From assembly GCA_035628505.1 (NCBI GenBank), contig DASPJR010000108.1:1-27031 (forward strand): DNA of 27,031 bases. Reading direction: 5' to 3'. The notes beneath the pieces were generated by a model. The model did not search any database. It worked only from the letters and a program-made list of their open reading frames with translations, and was not told the origin of the DNA. Origin of the DNA: DASPJR01 sp035628505 (lineage in GTDB: Bacteria; Planctomycetota; SZUA-567; H5-PLA8). Positions 1 through 8,580 of this stretch are shown in pieces. The position numbers and the translations under genes are program-made. How positions within the stretch are numbered: the first letter of the stretch is position 1; every line of letters starts with the position of its first letter.

Positions 1-237
1 GCCAGACTCCTTTTTGTGACGGGTGCGCTTGAAAGTGTATATCCGTTTGATGCCGCTCGTGATTAAAAGTTTCGAGAAATCTGTTCGTGCGTGCACAGGT
101 GGCTTGCTTTCTGCAAACTCTTGAATTCAGTGACTTTTCGAGAGATTTGTGTTGAGATTCCCGGCGGCTGCGTGGGTCTTTCCTACAGTGCACACCGTGC
201 GCGTGCCGGATATTGCTATCGACGTGGAGGCAACAAA

Positions 238-1626
238 ATGAAAGAGTTCCTGGCCGTCATTCTCGTGGGTCTTTGCGGGCTGAGCCTGTCAGCGGCGGAT
301 TCAACGATTACGTTCAACAAGCACATCGCTCCGATCATGTTTCAGAACTGCGTCTCCTGCCACCGTCCCGGGGAGGTCGCGCCGTTTTCGCTGATGACCT
401 ATGAAGAGGTGAAGAAGAAGCTGAAGATGGTCGTGCGGACAACGCATGAAAAAATCATGCCGCCCTGGAAGGCCGAGCCCGGTTACGGCGAATTCTCGGG
501 CGAGCGCGTCCTCAAGCCCGAGCAGATCGCGATGATTAAGAAGTGGGCTGATGCCGGAGCGCCGGAAGGCAATCCGTCGGATCTGCCAAAAGCGCCTGTC
601 TTCACGTCGGATTGGCAGCTCGGTAAGCCGGATCTGGTCATTGAAATGGCTGAAGAGTTCACGGTTCCGGCGGAAGGCCGCGATATTTACCGTTGCTTCG
701 TCATTCCGATCAACAATACGGAAGACAAGTATGTTTCAGCGGTGGAGTACCGCCCAGGCAACCGCGCGGTTGTGCATCATGCGCTGCTATTCCTTGATAA
801 CACCGGCAAGGCGCGTCAGAAGGATGCGGCCGACCCGAAGCCCGGCTACAGCAGCGGCGGCGGACCGGGTTTCGTTCCGACGGGCGGTTTGGGCGGTTGG
901 GCCCCCGGGCTCTTTCCGCACCCGTATCCGGACGGGGTCGCCGCTGTGATTCAGAAGAATTCTGATCTGATCATCCAGACTCACTTTCATCCCAGCGGCA
1001 AAGTCGAGACGGAAAAGTCACGCGTCGCGATCTATTTCGCGAAGAAGCCGCCGACGCGCATTCTCGTTGGCAGCGGGCTGACTTCGATCAACATTGACAT
1101 TCCGCCGGGTGAGAAAAATTACAAGGCGGCCGCGTCGGTCACGCTGCCGGTTGATACGGAGTGGGTGAGCGTCACGCCGCACGCGCATTTGATCTGCAAA
1201 GAGATCAAGGCCGACTATGTTCTCCCGGGCGGAGAAAAGAAGCCGCTGATCTGGATCAAGAAATGGGACTTCAACTGGCAGGATCAATACATGTTCAAGC
1301 AGCCGCTAAAGCTGCCAAAGGGCACGAAGATCGAAATGGAGTTCACGTACGACAATTCGTCCGAGAACGAGAACAACCCGAGCAATCCGCCCAAGCGCGT
1401 GCGATTGGGCGAGCAGACTGTCGACGAGATGGCGCTGCTGTTCATGAATGCGGCAGTCGCCAATGCCGAGGATGGCAAGAAACTGGCACAGACGATGTTC
1501 GGACAGTCCATTGCGCAGGGAATTGGTGAAAACATCGACCGCATCACCAAGCTGCCGCCCGAAGAGCAGAAGAAGGCGATTAAGGACGCGCTCGAGCGTT
1601 TCCGCAAAGCAAACCAGGCCAAGTAA
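238..1626 (+). CDS. Secreted cytochrome c / copper type II monooxygenase-fold protein
   Basis: The protein is 462 aa. The start is ATG 238, preceded by GGAGG at about 226-230; an upstream in-frame ATG at 91 lacks both a signal peptide and a ribosome site. Residues 1-20 are a signal peptide, so it is probably periplasmic. A haem-binding CVSCH sits at 38-42, inside the CxSCHRPGEVAPF context typical of a bacterial family with a mini cytochrome c in front of a PHM-like (peptidylglycine hydroxylating monooxygenase) copper fold. The candidate CuH ligands are H180, H181 and one His of the THFHP motif (H249 or H251). The candidate CuM ligands are H315 and H317 (PHAH) and M398 (VDEM). All positions of a two-copper centre therefore seem present. 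The substrate is unknown; the family is known for ascorbate- or electron-dependent C-H hydroxylation. Confidence in the family is high, in actual monooxygenase activity moderate. Confidence 0.82.
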   Translation: MKEFLAVILVGLCGLSLSAADSTITFNKHIAPIMFQNCVSCHRPGEVAPFSLMTYEEVKKKLKMVVRTTHEKIMPPWKAEPGYGEFSGERVLKPEQIAMIKKWADAGAPEGNPSDLPKAPVFTSDWQLGKPDLVIEMAEEFTVPAEGRDIYRCFVIPINNTEDKYVSAVEYRPGNRAVVHHALLFLDNTGKARQKDAADPKPGYSSGGGPGFVPTGGLGGWAPGLFPHPYPDGVAAVIQKNSDLIIQTHFHPSGKVETEKSRVAIYFAKKPPTRILVGSGLTSINIDIPPGEKNYKAAASVTLPVDTEWVSVTPHAHLICKEIKADYVLPGGEKKPLIWIKKWDFNWQDQYMFKQPLKLPKGTKIEMEFTYDNSSENENNPSNPPKRVRLGEQTVDEMALLFMNAAVANAEDGKKLAQTMFGQSIAQGIGENIDRITKLPPEEQKKAIKDALERFRKANQAK

Positions 1627-1698
1627 GCGGGCTGTTCAACTTTCCTTCGCATGCGACGGAAGATGAATCAGTACTGAGGGGCAGTCCCTGATGTATGC

Positions 1699-1729
1699 AG
1701 CAGGTGTGGCTAAAGCACCTGCTTTTTTT
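1699..1729 (+). terminator. Rho-independent terminator after the cytochrome/copper protein
   Basis: AGCAGGTG (1699-1706) pairs with CACCTGCT (1716-1723) around a 9-nt loop, and the 3' arm runs into seven consecutive T (1723-1729). It lies 73 bases past the stop at 1626. It also covers the first codons of an upstream in-frame ATG (1691) of the next gene, which argues against that start. Confidence 0.85.
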
Positions 1730-1747
1730 ATTGGGGATTTTCCGACT

Positions 1748-4300
1748 ATGACTCCTGCCTTCACCGCTTCAAAGTCTCTCAAGTGGTTTATCGCAGTTGC
1801 TGTGTTGACATGCCTGCGACACGGCCCCGTCTTAGCCGAGGTCGATTTAATCGTTAACGGACAGGCACGCGCAAAGATTTATATCCAGGGTCAGCTCACG
1901 TTTGATCTCCAGAGTCCGCTCGGTGGCAGTGCTCCCGAGTCGTCGAAAGATAAGAAGAAGAACAAGCGTGCGCCGGGCAAAACAGAGGAGGAAATCAGGC
2001 AGGAGGTCGAGGCGGCCACACGCGGAGAAACCCTTCGCGAGCTCAATGATCATCTGCTGAAAATGTCTGGCACGAAACTAACCGTGGTGCTCACCGATAA
2101 TGTCAACGAGATTAAGGAGCCCGCCATCGTACTCGGCGCGCTCGCCGTGCAGCTTGGCGCTGTTCCGCAGAAAACCAGTCAGTCGAAGGAGGGTTTCCGC
2201 ATCCTTGTTCGCGATCAGCGCGTGCTGATCGGGGGTGAAAGCGAAGATGCGGTGCTTTTCGGGGTCTATGAACTGCTGCGGATGCTGGGCTGTGAGTGGG
2301 TGATGCCGGGCGAGATCGGCCAGATTGTACCGACGCAGGAAACGGTGAAAGTCTCATCCGTCGACATATCGTCTGCACCTGATTTCCTCATCAGGCGCCT
2401 CTGGTACAAGGGCGTGCGCTCGAAGGAATTTCCCCCTGAACCCGGTGAGAAAGAGCGTCTGAGTCGCTGGCTGCGGCGGCAGCGAGGCAGCGAATTCAGC
2501 CTGCCCGTCTCACAGACTGCAGGCCACGCCTGGGATCACTTCAGCCGCGTACATAAGGCGGAGTTCGAGAAAGATCCGACCATGTGGGCGCTGCGGCTCG
2601 ACAAGAACAATCAGCTCACGCGCGGCGGCCCGCAGATCGAGAGTACGCATCCGCGCGTGCTCGAGCTGTTCGTAAAAGACATCTGCAACACTTATGAAAA
2701 GAATATTGCTGCCGGCAAGTGGACGCGTGAAACAGCCGCTGGCTTTCCGATTGGACCCGCCGACGGCCTGGGCTACAGCCGCAGCAAAGAAGCGCAAGAA
2801 GCAGCCAGCGGAAAGATTGATCCGGCCACCGGCGAGCCCGATCAGACCGATCTGCTTGTGCTGCTGGGCAACCGCATTCTTGAGCAGGTTCATCCCAGGT
2901 ACCCCAACGCCTATGTTGGATTCTATTCGTATTCGACGCACGCCGATTACCCGAGCCGTTACGTGCCAAATCCAAAAATGGGCGTCATCTTCGCGCCGAT
3001 CAGTTACTCGCGCTTTCACAGCGTCATCGATCCCAATTCGCGAACGCAAGCCTGGTACCGCGAGGTCGTGGAGAAGTGGAGCGCCCTCAGTGCCAAGCAG
3101 GGAAATCCGCTGCTTTATCGCGGCTACAACTGGAACCTGGCGGAGAACTTTCTGCCGTATACCAAGACGCGCATCTGGGGCGAGGAAATCCCGTACTATA
3201 AGAAAAAAGGATTCCTCGGCGCAAACGTTGAGGCCGTCGATCAGTGGAATACGCTCGCCCCCGGCGATTACATCCTGATGCGTCTGTGCTGGGACACAAC
3301 GCTGGACTGGCGCGCGCTGCTGCGGACCTACTGTCAGAAAGCCTATGGAAAAGGTGCGGCGGCGATGGAACAATACTGGCTCGCGCTGGGCGAGCGGCAG
3401 AGCGACGCGCGCCAGGAAGCCGGTTCGTACCATGCCTATCACCTGATTTACGATGCGCGTTTTGTCGAAGCAGCAAAGCAGCGTCTGGCCGAGGCACGGC
3501 AGCATGCTGATAGCGCTGACGACCGCACGCGCATTGATTACGTGGGCACCAGTATGGAGGCACTGCGGCTGTATCTGGCGTACCATCGAAAGACGCTTGA
3601 GTTCGATTTTCAAGGCGCCAAAACGGCATTCGAAGCCATGCGCGAACAGTGGCGCCAGACGCACCACCTAAATCCTGATCTGGTTTCCACCCTCGCGTAT
3701 GAATATTTCAAACGCTATCTCGAAAAGTTCGTAGATGAGGGCGCAAAGTATTCAGCAGCTCCATACGAGATGACTATTCGCATTCCTGATGAACTACCTA
3801 CGGCATTCGATCCCGCAAGTGATGGCGAGACACGCAAGTGGCACGAAGCGACCGTGAATGATTCAAGCTGGCGCAAAACGAAAACCTTTTCAACGACGTG
3901 GGACGCGCAGGGGCTGAGCGATGGCAACAGGACTGGCTCAGTCTGGTACCGCTACCGGTTCGTGGCCCCGGCATCGATGAATGGCAAACCGGCAGGATTG
4001 TTTCTGGGGGGCTTTGAAGATGAAGCGCGTGTCTGGCTGAATGGGCAGTACATTGGCACAAGCGGGCGCCGCTTCAGCAATCCCGCCGCTTTCGATCTGA
4101 CCGAAAATCTAAATGCCGGAAGCGAAAACGTGCTGGTGCTGCAGATCATCCGCAATTCGGCTGCTAACGAACTCGGCCTTGGCGGGCTCATCCGTCCGGG
4201 CTTTATTTTTACAGGCCCCCGGCTTGAGACAAAGGCGCCGGTGCAGGGTGAGACCCGCCGTGTACTTCCGGGTGGGGAATTGGGCGACGTAGAGAAGTAA
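1748..4300 (+). CDS. Secreted DUF4838 (alpha-glucuronidase-like) protein with C-terminal jelly-roll domain
   Basis: The protein is 850 aa. I place the start at ATG 1748 (GGGGA at 1733-1737, 10-base spacing), because the in-frame ATG at 1691 lies in the preceding terminator hairpin. Residues 1-30 form a signal peptide. The N-terminal part reads like the GH67-type N domain that precedes DUF4838: VNGQARAKIYI, a stretch of Lys-rich linker, then the pattern of a 'kmSGtkL' helix, an 'IVLGA' strand and 'AVLFGVYELLRMLGCEWVMPGE'. The central region has a TIM-barrel look, with GFYSYS, YRGYNWNLAE and ANVEAVDQWN segments. Residues from about 680 to 835 resemble the GH2-type sugar-binding jelly roll (SVWYRYRFVAP, FEDEARVWLNGQYIG). 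A role in degrading or binding uronic-acid or other plant/algal glycans is inferred from fold only; substrate and catalysis are unproven. It has its own transcription start by position after the terminator. Confidence 0.82.
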   Translation: MTPAFTASKSLKWFIAVAVLTCLRHGPVLAEVDLIVNGQARAKIYIQGQLTFDLQSPLGGSAPESSKDKKKNKRAPGKTEEEIRQEVEAATRGETLRELNDHLLKMSGTKLTVVLTDNVNEIKEPAIVLGALAVQLGAVPQKTSQSKEGFRILVRDQRVLIGGESEDAVLFGVYELLRMLGCEWVMPGEIGQIVPTQETVKVSSVDISSAPDFLIRRLWYKGVRSKEFPPEPGEKERLSRWLRRQRGSEFSLPVSQTAGHAWDHFSRVHKAEFEKDPTMWALRLDKNNQLTRGGPQIESTHPRVLELFVKDICNTYEKNIAAGKWTRETAAGFPIGPADGLGYSRSKEAQEAASGKIDPATGEPDQTDLLVLLGNRILEQVHPRYPNAYVGFYSYSTHADYPSRYVPNPKMGVIFAPISYSRFHSVIDPNSRTQAWYREVVEKWSALSAKQGNPLLYRGYNWNLAENFLPYTKTRIWGEEIPYYKKKGFLGANVEAVDQWNTLAPGDYILMRLCWDTTLDWRALLRTYCQKAYGKGAAAMEQYWLALGERQSDARQEAGSYHAYHLIYDARFVEAAKQRLAEARQHADSADDRTRIDYVGTSMEALRLYLAYHRKTLEFDFQGAKTAFEAMREQWRQTHHLNPDLVSTLAYEYFKRYLEKFVDEGAKYSAAPYEMTIRIPDELPTAFDPASDGETRKWHEATVNDSSWRKTKTFSTTWDAQGLSDGNRTGSVWYRYRFVAPASMNGKPAGLFLGGFEDEARVWLNGQYIGTSGRRFSNPAAFDLTENLNAGSENVLVLQIIRNSAANELGLGGLIRPGFIFTGPRLETKAPVQGETRRVLPGGELGDVEK

Positions 4301-4547
4301 GTATCGAAATTTTTCTGAATGCCAGTTCCAGGCGGGTGCTGATGTAAAAGCATTCGGTGTCTTGTTACCTGAATCGGCAGCCCTTTGTTTTTGTATAAAC
4401 AATAGACGTCTTCGCACGCTCGACGAACGCGAAGCGAGCGCACATTCGATCCAACGACACAGGCTCAGGCGTGTCCTGCTTCTGCAAAACGCATGGCCCT
4501 GCTTTCGCATTCCGGCACCAACGGAAATGAAGGAGGTGCCCTGCTGC

Positions 4548-5381
4548 ATGCTATTGAAATCGTTTGCCCGTAAAATCGTACCGACTGCCATTTGGAACAA
4601 GGCCCGTCTCTGGCGGCTGAAGAGCCGAGTGCGCGCGTTTCCCAAGCGCGTGGTGAGACACTGCTACATGGGTTTTAATCTCGATGTACATCTTGAAGAC
4701 CCCCTTGCTGCCGGCTGGTATGACAACGACTGGTCCAATATTGCTCCTTTTGCACTGATGAAAAATAGCCAGCTTCGTCCCGGTGCCCGCGTTTTCTATC
4801 TGGGCGCACACCAGGGCGTCGCCGCGATGCTCCTGTCGTGTATCATCGGGAAAGAAGGCTCGTTGATCGCCGTCGAAGCCAATCCCCACAATGCCGATGT
4901 GGCACGCCGCAACGCAGAACGAAACAAGCTTAGCCAGATGCATGTGATCAATGCGGCTGCGGCGAGCAGCCCCGGGCATATCACGGTCAGTGAATGTCTT
5001 AACGCGCAGATCGACGATGGTTCTGAAGGCTGGGGCTGTGTGAAAGTTCCGGCCGTCTCGGTTGATCAACTCAGTGCCGAACACGGCCGGCCGGACGTGC
5101 TGGTCATCGATGTTGAGGGCTACGAATGCCAGGTGCTGATGGGCGCACGGAAAACGCTTGCACACCTGCCGGACTGCTGGACCGAGATACATGTTGGTTG
5201 CGGGCTGGAGAAATTCGGCGGCAGCTGGCAGGAGGTTCTCAGCTATTTTCCGGAGTCCTCTTACGAGCGGCTCACCTGCGCGCGCGATGGCGAAGGGCCC
5301 TATCTGCCGATGAGTTCTGAGAGCATCCGCGACAGACGATTCTTTGTGCTGGCGATGCCACATAAGACGAAGGCGCGCTAA
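4548..5381 (+). CDS. FkbM-family SAM-dependent methyltransferase
   Basis: The protein is 277 aa. The start at ATG 4548 is chosen for the perfect AAGGAGGT at 4530-4537; the frame is open further upstream but without conserved sequence. A Rossmann-type SAM-binding segment reads VFYLGAHQGVAA, where the usual Asp before the Gly-rich loop is Tyr. VEANP is the acidic motif that binds the ribose. DVLVIDVEGYECQVLMGA is the FkbM signature (the DvEG motif), and EIHVGCG follows. Known FkbM enzymes O-methylate sugars or polyketides. Its place between two glycan-related secreted proteins suggests a sugar hydroxyl on a surface polysaccharide as substrate, which is inference. There is no signal peptide, so it should be cytoplasmic. 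The gap upstream (4301-4547) holds no terminator or gene that I can see. Confidence 0.85.
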   Translation: MLLKSFARKIVPTAIWNKARLWRLKSRVRAFPKRVVRHCYMGFNLDVHLEDPLAAGWYDNDWSNIAPFALMKNSQLRPGARVFYLGAHQGVAAMLLSCIIGKEGSLIAVEANPHNADVARRNAERNKLSQMHVINAAAASSPGHITVSECLNAQIDDGSEGWGCVKVPAVSVDQLSAEHGRPDVLVIDVEGYECQVLMGARKTLAHLPDCWTEIHVGCGLEKFGGSWQEVLSYFPESSYERLTCARDGEGPYLPMSSESIRDRRFFVLAMPHKTKAR

Positions 5382-5425
5382 TCCGACACTTTTTTTCAAC
5401 GGCAGGGAAACTCCGGTGTAACTGC

Positions 5426-5445
5426 TATAGTGATGTATATCACTA
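5426..5445 (+). promoter_or_regulatory. Candidate promoter -10 overlapped by an 18-bp palindrome
   Basis: TAGTGATGTATATCACTA (5428-5445) has 7-bp perfect arms around GTAT and matches its own reverse complement at 16 of 18 positions. TATAGT (5426-5431), a possible -10 box, overlaps its left edge. I see no convincing -35 box 17 bases upstream. It lies 31 bases before the ATG of the large NHL/glycosidase gene, a position that suits a repressor operator. The palindrome is visible; the regulatory role is inference. Confidence 0.45.
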
Positions 5446-5475
5446 AACGTGGTTGGGCGGGGGGGGGAGTTTCCC

Positions 5476-8400
5476 ATGAGCAGACCGACTGGAGTTATCC
5501 ATCTACTGGCGGCGGCGGTACTTGCATTAAGTAGCGCAGGATGGGCCGGGCAGCTGGGTGAAGGAAGCGATCTGGAGATTGGCGGGCCCGGCAGTGGGCC
5601 CGGACAGTTTCTTGAGCTGCGCGACATGGCTTTCGACGCGCAGAATAATTTGTACGTGCTCGACGGTGTTCGCTACGCCAAAGACAAGGCGCCGATCGGC
5701 AACCAGCGCGTTCAGAAATTCGACACAAGCGGCAAGTTCCTGCTCGAGTTCTCCGTTCACGACGACATGCTCGGCGAGAAGAACAATCCGCAGCGCATCG
5801 CCGTTGACAGCCGCGGCATTGTGTACGTGACTCAGCCATTGGCCAGCCAGGTCCAGCGCTTTTCGCCCGACGGCAAAGCGCTGCCGCCGATCGATGTTCC
5901 GCAGGCGCATGCCATCTGCACCTGGACTGTGAACGGTTCCGAAAAGATCGCGGTCATCGGCAACCGGCGCGAAGTCGTGAAAGGCAAATGGGCGAATCTG
6001 GGCGGCGACCAGGTCTTTGTCATCGATCCGCAGAGTGACAGCGCGCCGCTGGGCAAGCCGGTTGTCCTCAGCCAGCCTCTGACCTCCTGCGAGGATGTGA
6101 CGTCCGACGCTAAAGGCAATCTCTACGCCCTCGCCGAAACCAATGCGGTCTACATGTTTGATTCCACAGGCAAGCTAATCCGCACGCTTGGCTCGCAGGG
6201 AAAGTCACGCGCCGAAGATGGCAGCGAACTGCTGCATGCAGTGGCCGTGGATGCGCAGGGCAACGTCTATGGAATGACGTGGGGAAATCCGGGCTGGGTC
6301 GCCAAGTTTGATCCAGAATTCAAAACCGTCACGCGCCGGCAAGGACAATTCAAGTGGGCCGATTCCTGGAGCATCCACAGCGGCTACACGCCCATTGCCA
6401 TCGACGGCAATGGCCGGCTTTGGGCGGCCGCGACGGGAGTTATCGAGTCGACCAATCCGAACTTCAAGCACTACCGTCCGCGGCCGTGTGTTGTCCGGAC
6501 TCGCGCCGACTATCTGGACCTGGAGAAATCAAATTCGATCCGCAGCAACGCGCAGTTGCTAGGCTTCAAGCCATCGATTGAAGTCAAGCTGCCGTACAAC
6601 ATTGCTTATGATTTCTCGCCCGTTCCGGCTGAATTCGTGGTTGCTGCCGCCAACCGGCAGATCAGCGATATCACCGTGAATTACACGGCCGTCGACATGT
6701 ACCGGACGGAAATCGCGAAAGGCTCGTTTGAGCTCAAGCTTCAAAATAACGTCGAGGCACGCCAGGCGTTCAGCATCACGCCGCCGCGCTACGGCTGGTA
6801 CACGATCATGTGCGAAGTGGTCAGCGGCGGGCAGCGCCTGATGGCTACCGGCGAACACTTCGGCGTGACGCCGAAGTTCCCGAACATGGTTGCGCTCGCC
6901 GAAGGGCAGTCCAAAAGCGGATGGGACGACGTAGCGCGCCAGATGTTCGTCGGGCTGCCGACCATTCGCCTGCATCCGGCGACCACGCCTGAAAAAATCG
7001 AGGGAGCGGTGGCCGAGTGCGAAAAATATGGCGCGGTGCTCTTCTGCCAGTTCTCCGATAAGAAAGACTGCACCGTTGAGAACGTCCGCAACACGGTCAC
7101 GCGCTACAAAGGACGCGTGAAGTACTGGGAGATCATGAATGAGCCAAACTTCTCGATGAAGCCCGAGCAGTACGCGGAACTGGTCAAGCAGCTCTACCCC
7201 CTGATCAAGAGCATCGATCCGGCGGCAAAAGTGATGGGCCCGGATGTCTGCGGTGTGGATCTGAACTGGTACGACATCTTTTACAAGAATGGCGGAAAAG
7301 ATTTCATCGATATCCTCTCCATCCACGACTACGAAGGCCACGAGAGCGTTGATCCGGTTCACTGGGCCTGGAAGATCGGCGCGCTCAAGCAGCTGATGGC
7401 GAAGTACGGCGATGAGAAGAAAGAAATCTGGCAGACCGAACGCGCCATTACGGGTGTGCGCGGTAAATCATTCCTCGGCAGCGCACAGGCCGTCCGTGTG
7501 ATGCTGCACCGCGATCTGCTCGAGACTCTGGGCATCACGCCGGATCACAACGTCCACTATTATCTGAACGAAGGCGGCTACACAACCGTTCCATCGTACC
7601 TGTGGTCGCGCAGCGGTCCGCATCCGGGTGCTCTGGCGCTGCGAACGCGCTACGCGATGACGCAGAACCGTGCGTACAAGGGCACGCTCGATTTCGGCAC
7701 GCACGGCAACCGTATGCTGATGGCGCTGCGCTACAGTGGAGCAGAGGGAACGACAATCGTTTTGCGCAATCTCGGCACGCTCGATCTGCCGCTGGAGTTT
7801 GCGGTCAGCGGCGGGACGGATGTGGAGATCGTGGATGCTTTCGGCAACGCGACACGGCAGGCTCTCAAGAATGGCAAGCTGAGCGTCACCGCGAATCAGA
7901 TCGGAACGTTCATCCGCCTGGCGCCGGGGCAGGAAATCACGGCGCCGAAGTTCGACTTTGGCGAAAATGTCGCGGCCGGTGCCAGCGTGAGCTACTCAGC
8001 GAAAATCGAGCGTGACAATGGCGCGCTGACCAACGGCATCATCGAAACGTTCCACGCCGGCCATCCGCATGGCGGCACGGGAAATTCGCCGATCTGGACG
8101 GGAGAACTGTCAGGGTCGCCGCAGAGCCTCGAGATCACGCTGAAGGAACCAAAGACAATCGGACGCGTCTTGATTACCAGTGTGCGCGCGGACAACGCAT
8201 TCTGTGCGCTGCTCGACTACGACCTGCATGCCTTCGACGGCACGAACTGGGTCGAGATTGAAAAAGTGCGCACGCCAATGCCGAAGAGTGACGAATGTGA
8301 AACGACACAGAGCCAGGCGAACACGTGGTACCTGGACAACAACATGTTTGTTCACCAGTTCAAACCGCTGAATGCCAGCAAGCTGAAGCTCACCGTATAC

Positions 8401-8505
8401 CGCGCGACGCATGGATTCATTCCCGATTCATCCGGCAAAGCCTGGGACAACAAGCTGCCCCCGATGAAACTGATGCTCCGCGAAATCGAAGCGTTCGCGC
8501 CGTGA
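5476..8505 (+). CDS. Secreted NHL-propeller / clan GH-A-like TIM barrel / discoidin-like protein
   Basis: The protein is 1009 aa. ATG 5476 is preferred because a G-rich GGGGGGGAG lies just before it (5460-5469); the in-frame ATG at 5449 would start ahead of that site. Residues 1-24 are a signal peptide. Residues about 35-340 contain NHL/6-bladed-propeller strands (GPGQFLELRDMAFDAQNNLYVLDG, IAVDSRGIVYV, VAVDAQGNVYG, IAIDGNGRLWA). After a beta-sandwich linker comes a TIM-barrel glycosidase-like domain at about 465-740, with an EIMNEPN motif whose E556 fits the acid/base and a WQTERA motif whose E655 fits the nucleophile (99 residues apart, as in retaining clan GH-A enzymes such as GH39-like ones). 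A small beta-sandwich follows, then a discoidin-like (F5/8-type) carbohydrate-binding domain at about 850-1008. The combination is unusual. The protein probably acts outside the cytoplasmic membrane on a glycan; substrate unknown. Confidence 0.8.
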   Translation: MSRPTGVIHLLAAAVLALSSAGWAGQLGEGSDLEIGGPGSGPGQFLELRDMAFDAQNNLYVLDGVRYAKDKAPIGNQRVQKFDTSGKFLLEFSVHDDMLGEKNNPQRIAVDSRGIVYVTQPLASQVQRFSPDGKALPPIDVPQAHAICTWTVNGSEKIAVIGNRREVVKGKWANLGGDQVFVIDPQSDSAPLGKPVVLSQPLTSCEDVTSDAKGNLYALAETNAVYMFDSTGKLIRTLGSQGKSRAEDGSELLHAVAVDAQGNVYGMTWGNPGWVAKFDPEFKTVTRRQGQFKWADSWSIHSGYTPIAIDGNGRLWAAATGVIESTNPNFKHYRPRPCVVRTRADYLDLEKSNSIRSNAQLLGFKPSIEVKLPYNIAYDFSPVPAEFVVAAANRQISDITVNYTAVDMYRTEIAKGSFELKLQNNVEARQAFSITPPRYGWYTIMCEVVSGGQRLMATGEHFGVTPKFPNMVALAEGQSKSGWDDVARQMFVGLPTIRLHPATTPEKIEGAVAECEKYGAVLFCQFSDKKDCTVENVRNTVTRYKGRVKYWEIMNEPNFSMKPEQYAELVKQLYPLIKSIDPAAKVMGPDVCGVDLNWYDIFYKNGGKDFIDILSIHDYEGHESVDPVHWAWKIGALKQLMAKYGDEKKEIWQTERAITGVRGKSFLGSAQAVRVMLHRDLLETLGITPDHNVHYYLNEGGYTTVPSYLWSRSGPHPGALALRTRYAMTQNRAYKGTLDFGTHGNRMLMALRYSGAEGTTIVLRNLGTLDLPLEFAVSGGTDVEIVDAFGNATRQALKNGKLSVTANQIGTFIRLAPGQEITAPKFDFGENVAAGASVSYSAKIERDNGALTNGIIETFHAGHPHGGTGNSPIWTGELSGSPQSLEITLKEPKTIGRVLITSVRADNAFCALLDYDLHAFDGTNWVEIEKVRTPMPKSDECETTQSQANTWYLDNNMFVHQFKPLNASKLKLTVYRATHGFIPDSSGKAWDNKLPPMKLMLREIEAFAP

Positions 8506-8523
8506 AGTACATGTGATTAAAAA

Positions 8524-8560
8524 AGAGGGGCGGATTCGCTGAATCCGCCCCTTTCTTTTT
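8524..8560. terminator. Bidirectional terminator between convergent genes
   Basis: GGGGCGGATTC (8527-8537) pairs perfectly with GAATCCGCCCC (8541-8551) around a GCT loop. It is flanked by an A-run on the left (8519-8524) and CTTTCTTTTT on the right, so it can serve the glycosidase gene (plus) and the aquaporin gene (minus). Confidence 0.93.
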
Positions 8561-8580
8561 GTGCGCAAATCGAAGGTGAG

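Noticed and set aside
551..949. Open plus-strand frame of 132 codons inside the copper protein gene
   Set aside because: A shadow in another frame of a gene with clear family motifs; Arg/Ser-rich translation without features.
2510..3667. Long minus-strand open frame of 385 codons opposite the DUF4838 gene
   Set aside because: The plus strand has a signal peptide and DUF4838 features; the minus frame is the usual antisense artefact of high-GC codon use.
4551..5627. Minus-strand open frame opposite the FkbM gene
   Set aside because: The FkbM motifs are unambiguous on the plus strand, and this frame runs across the promoter region of the next gene.
6559..7362. Minus-strand open frame opposite the glycosidase-like domain
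   Set aside because: The NEPN and QTERA motifs lie in the plus frame; no ribosome site or motif in the minus frame.
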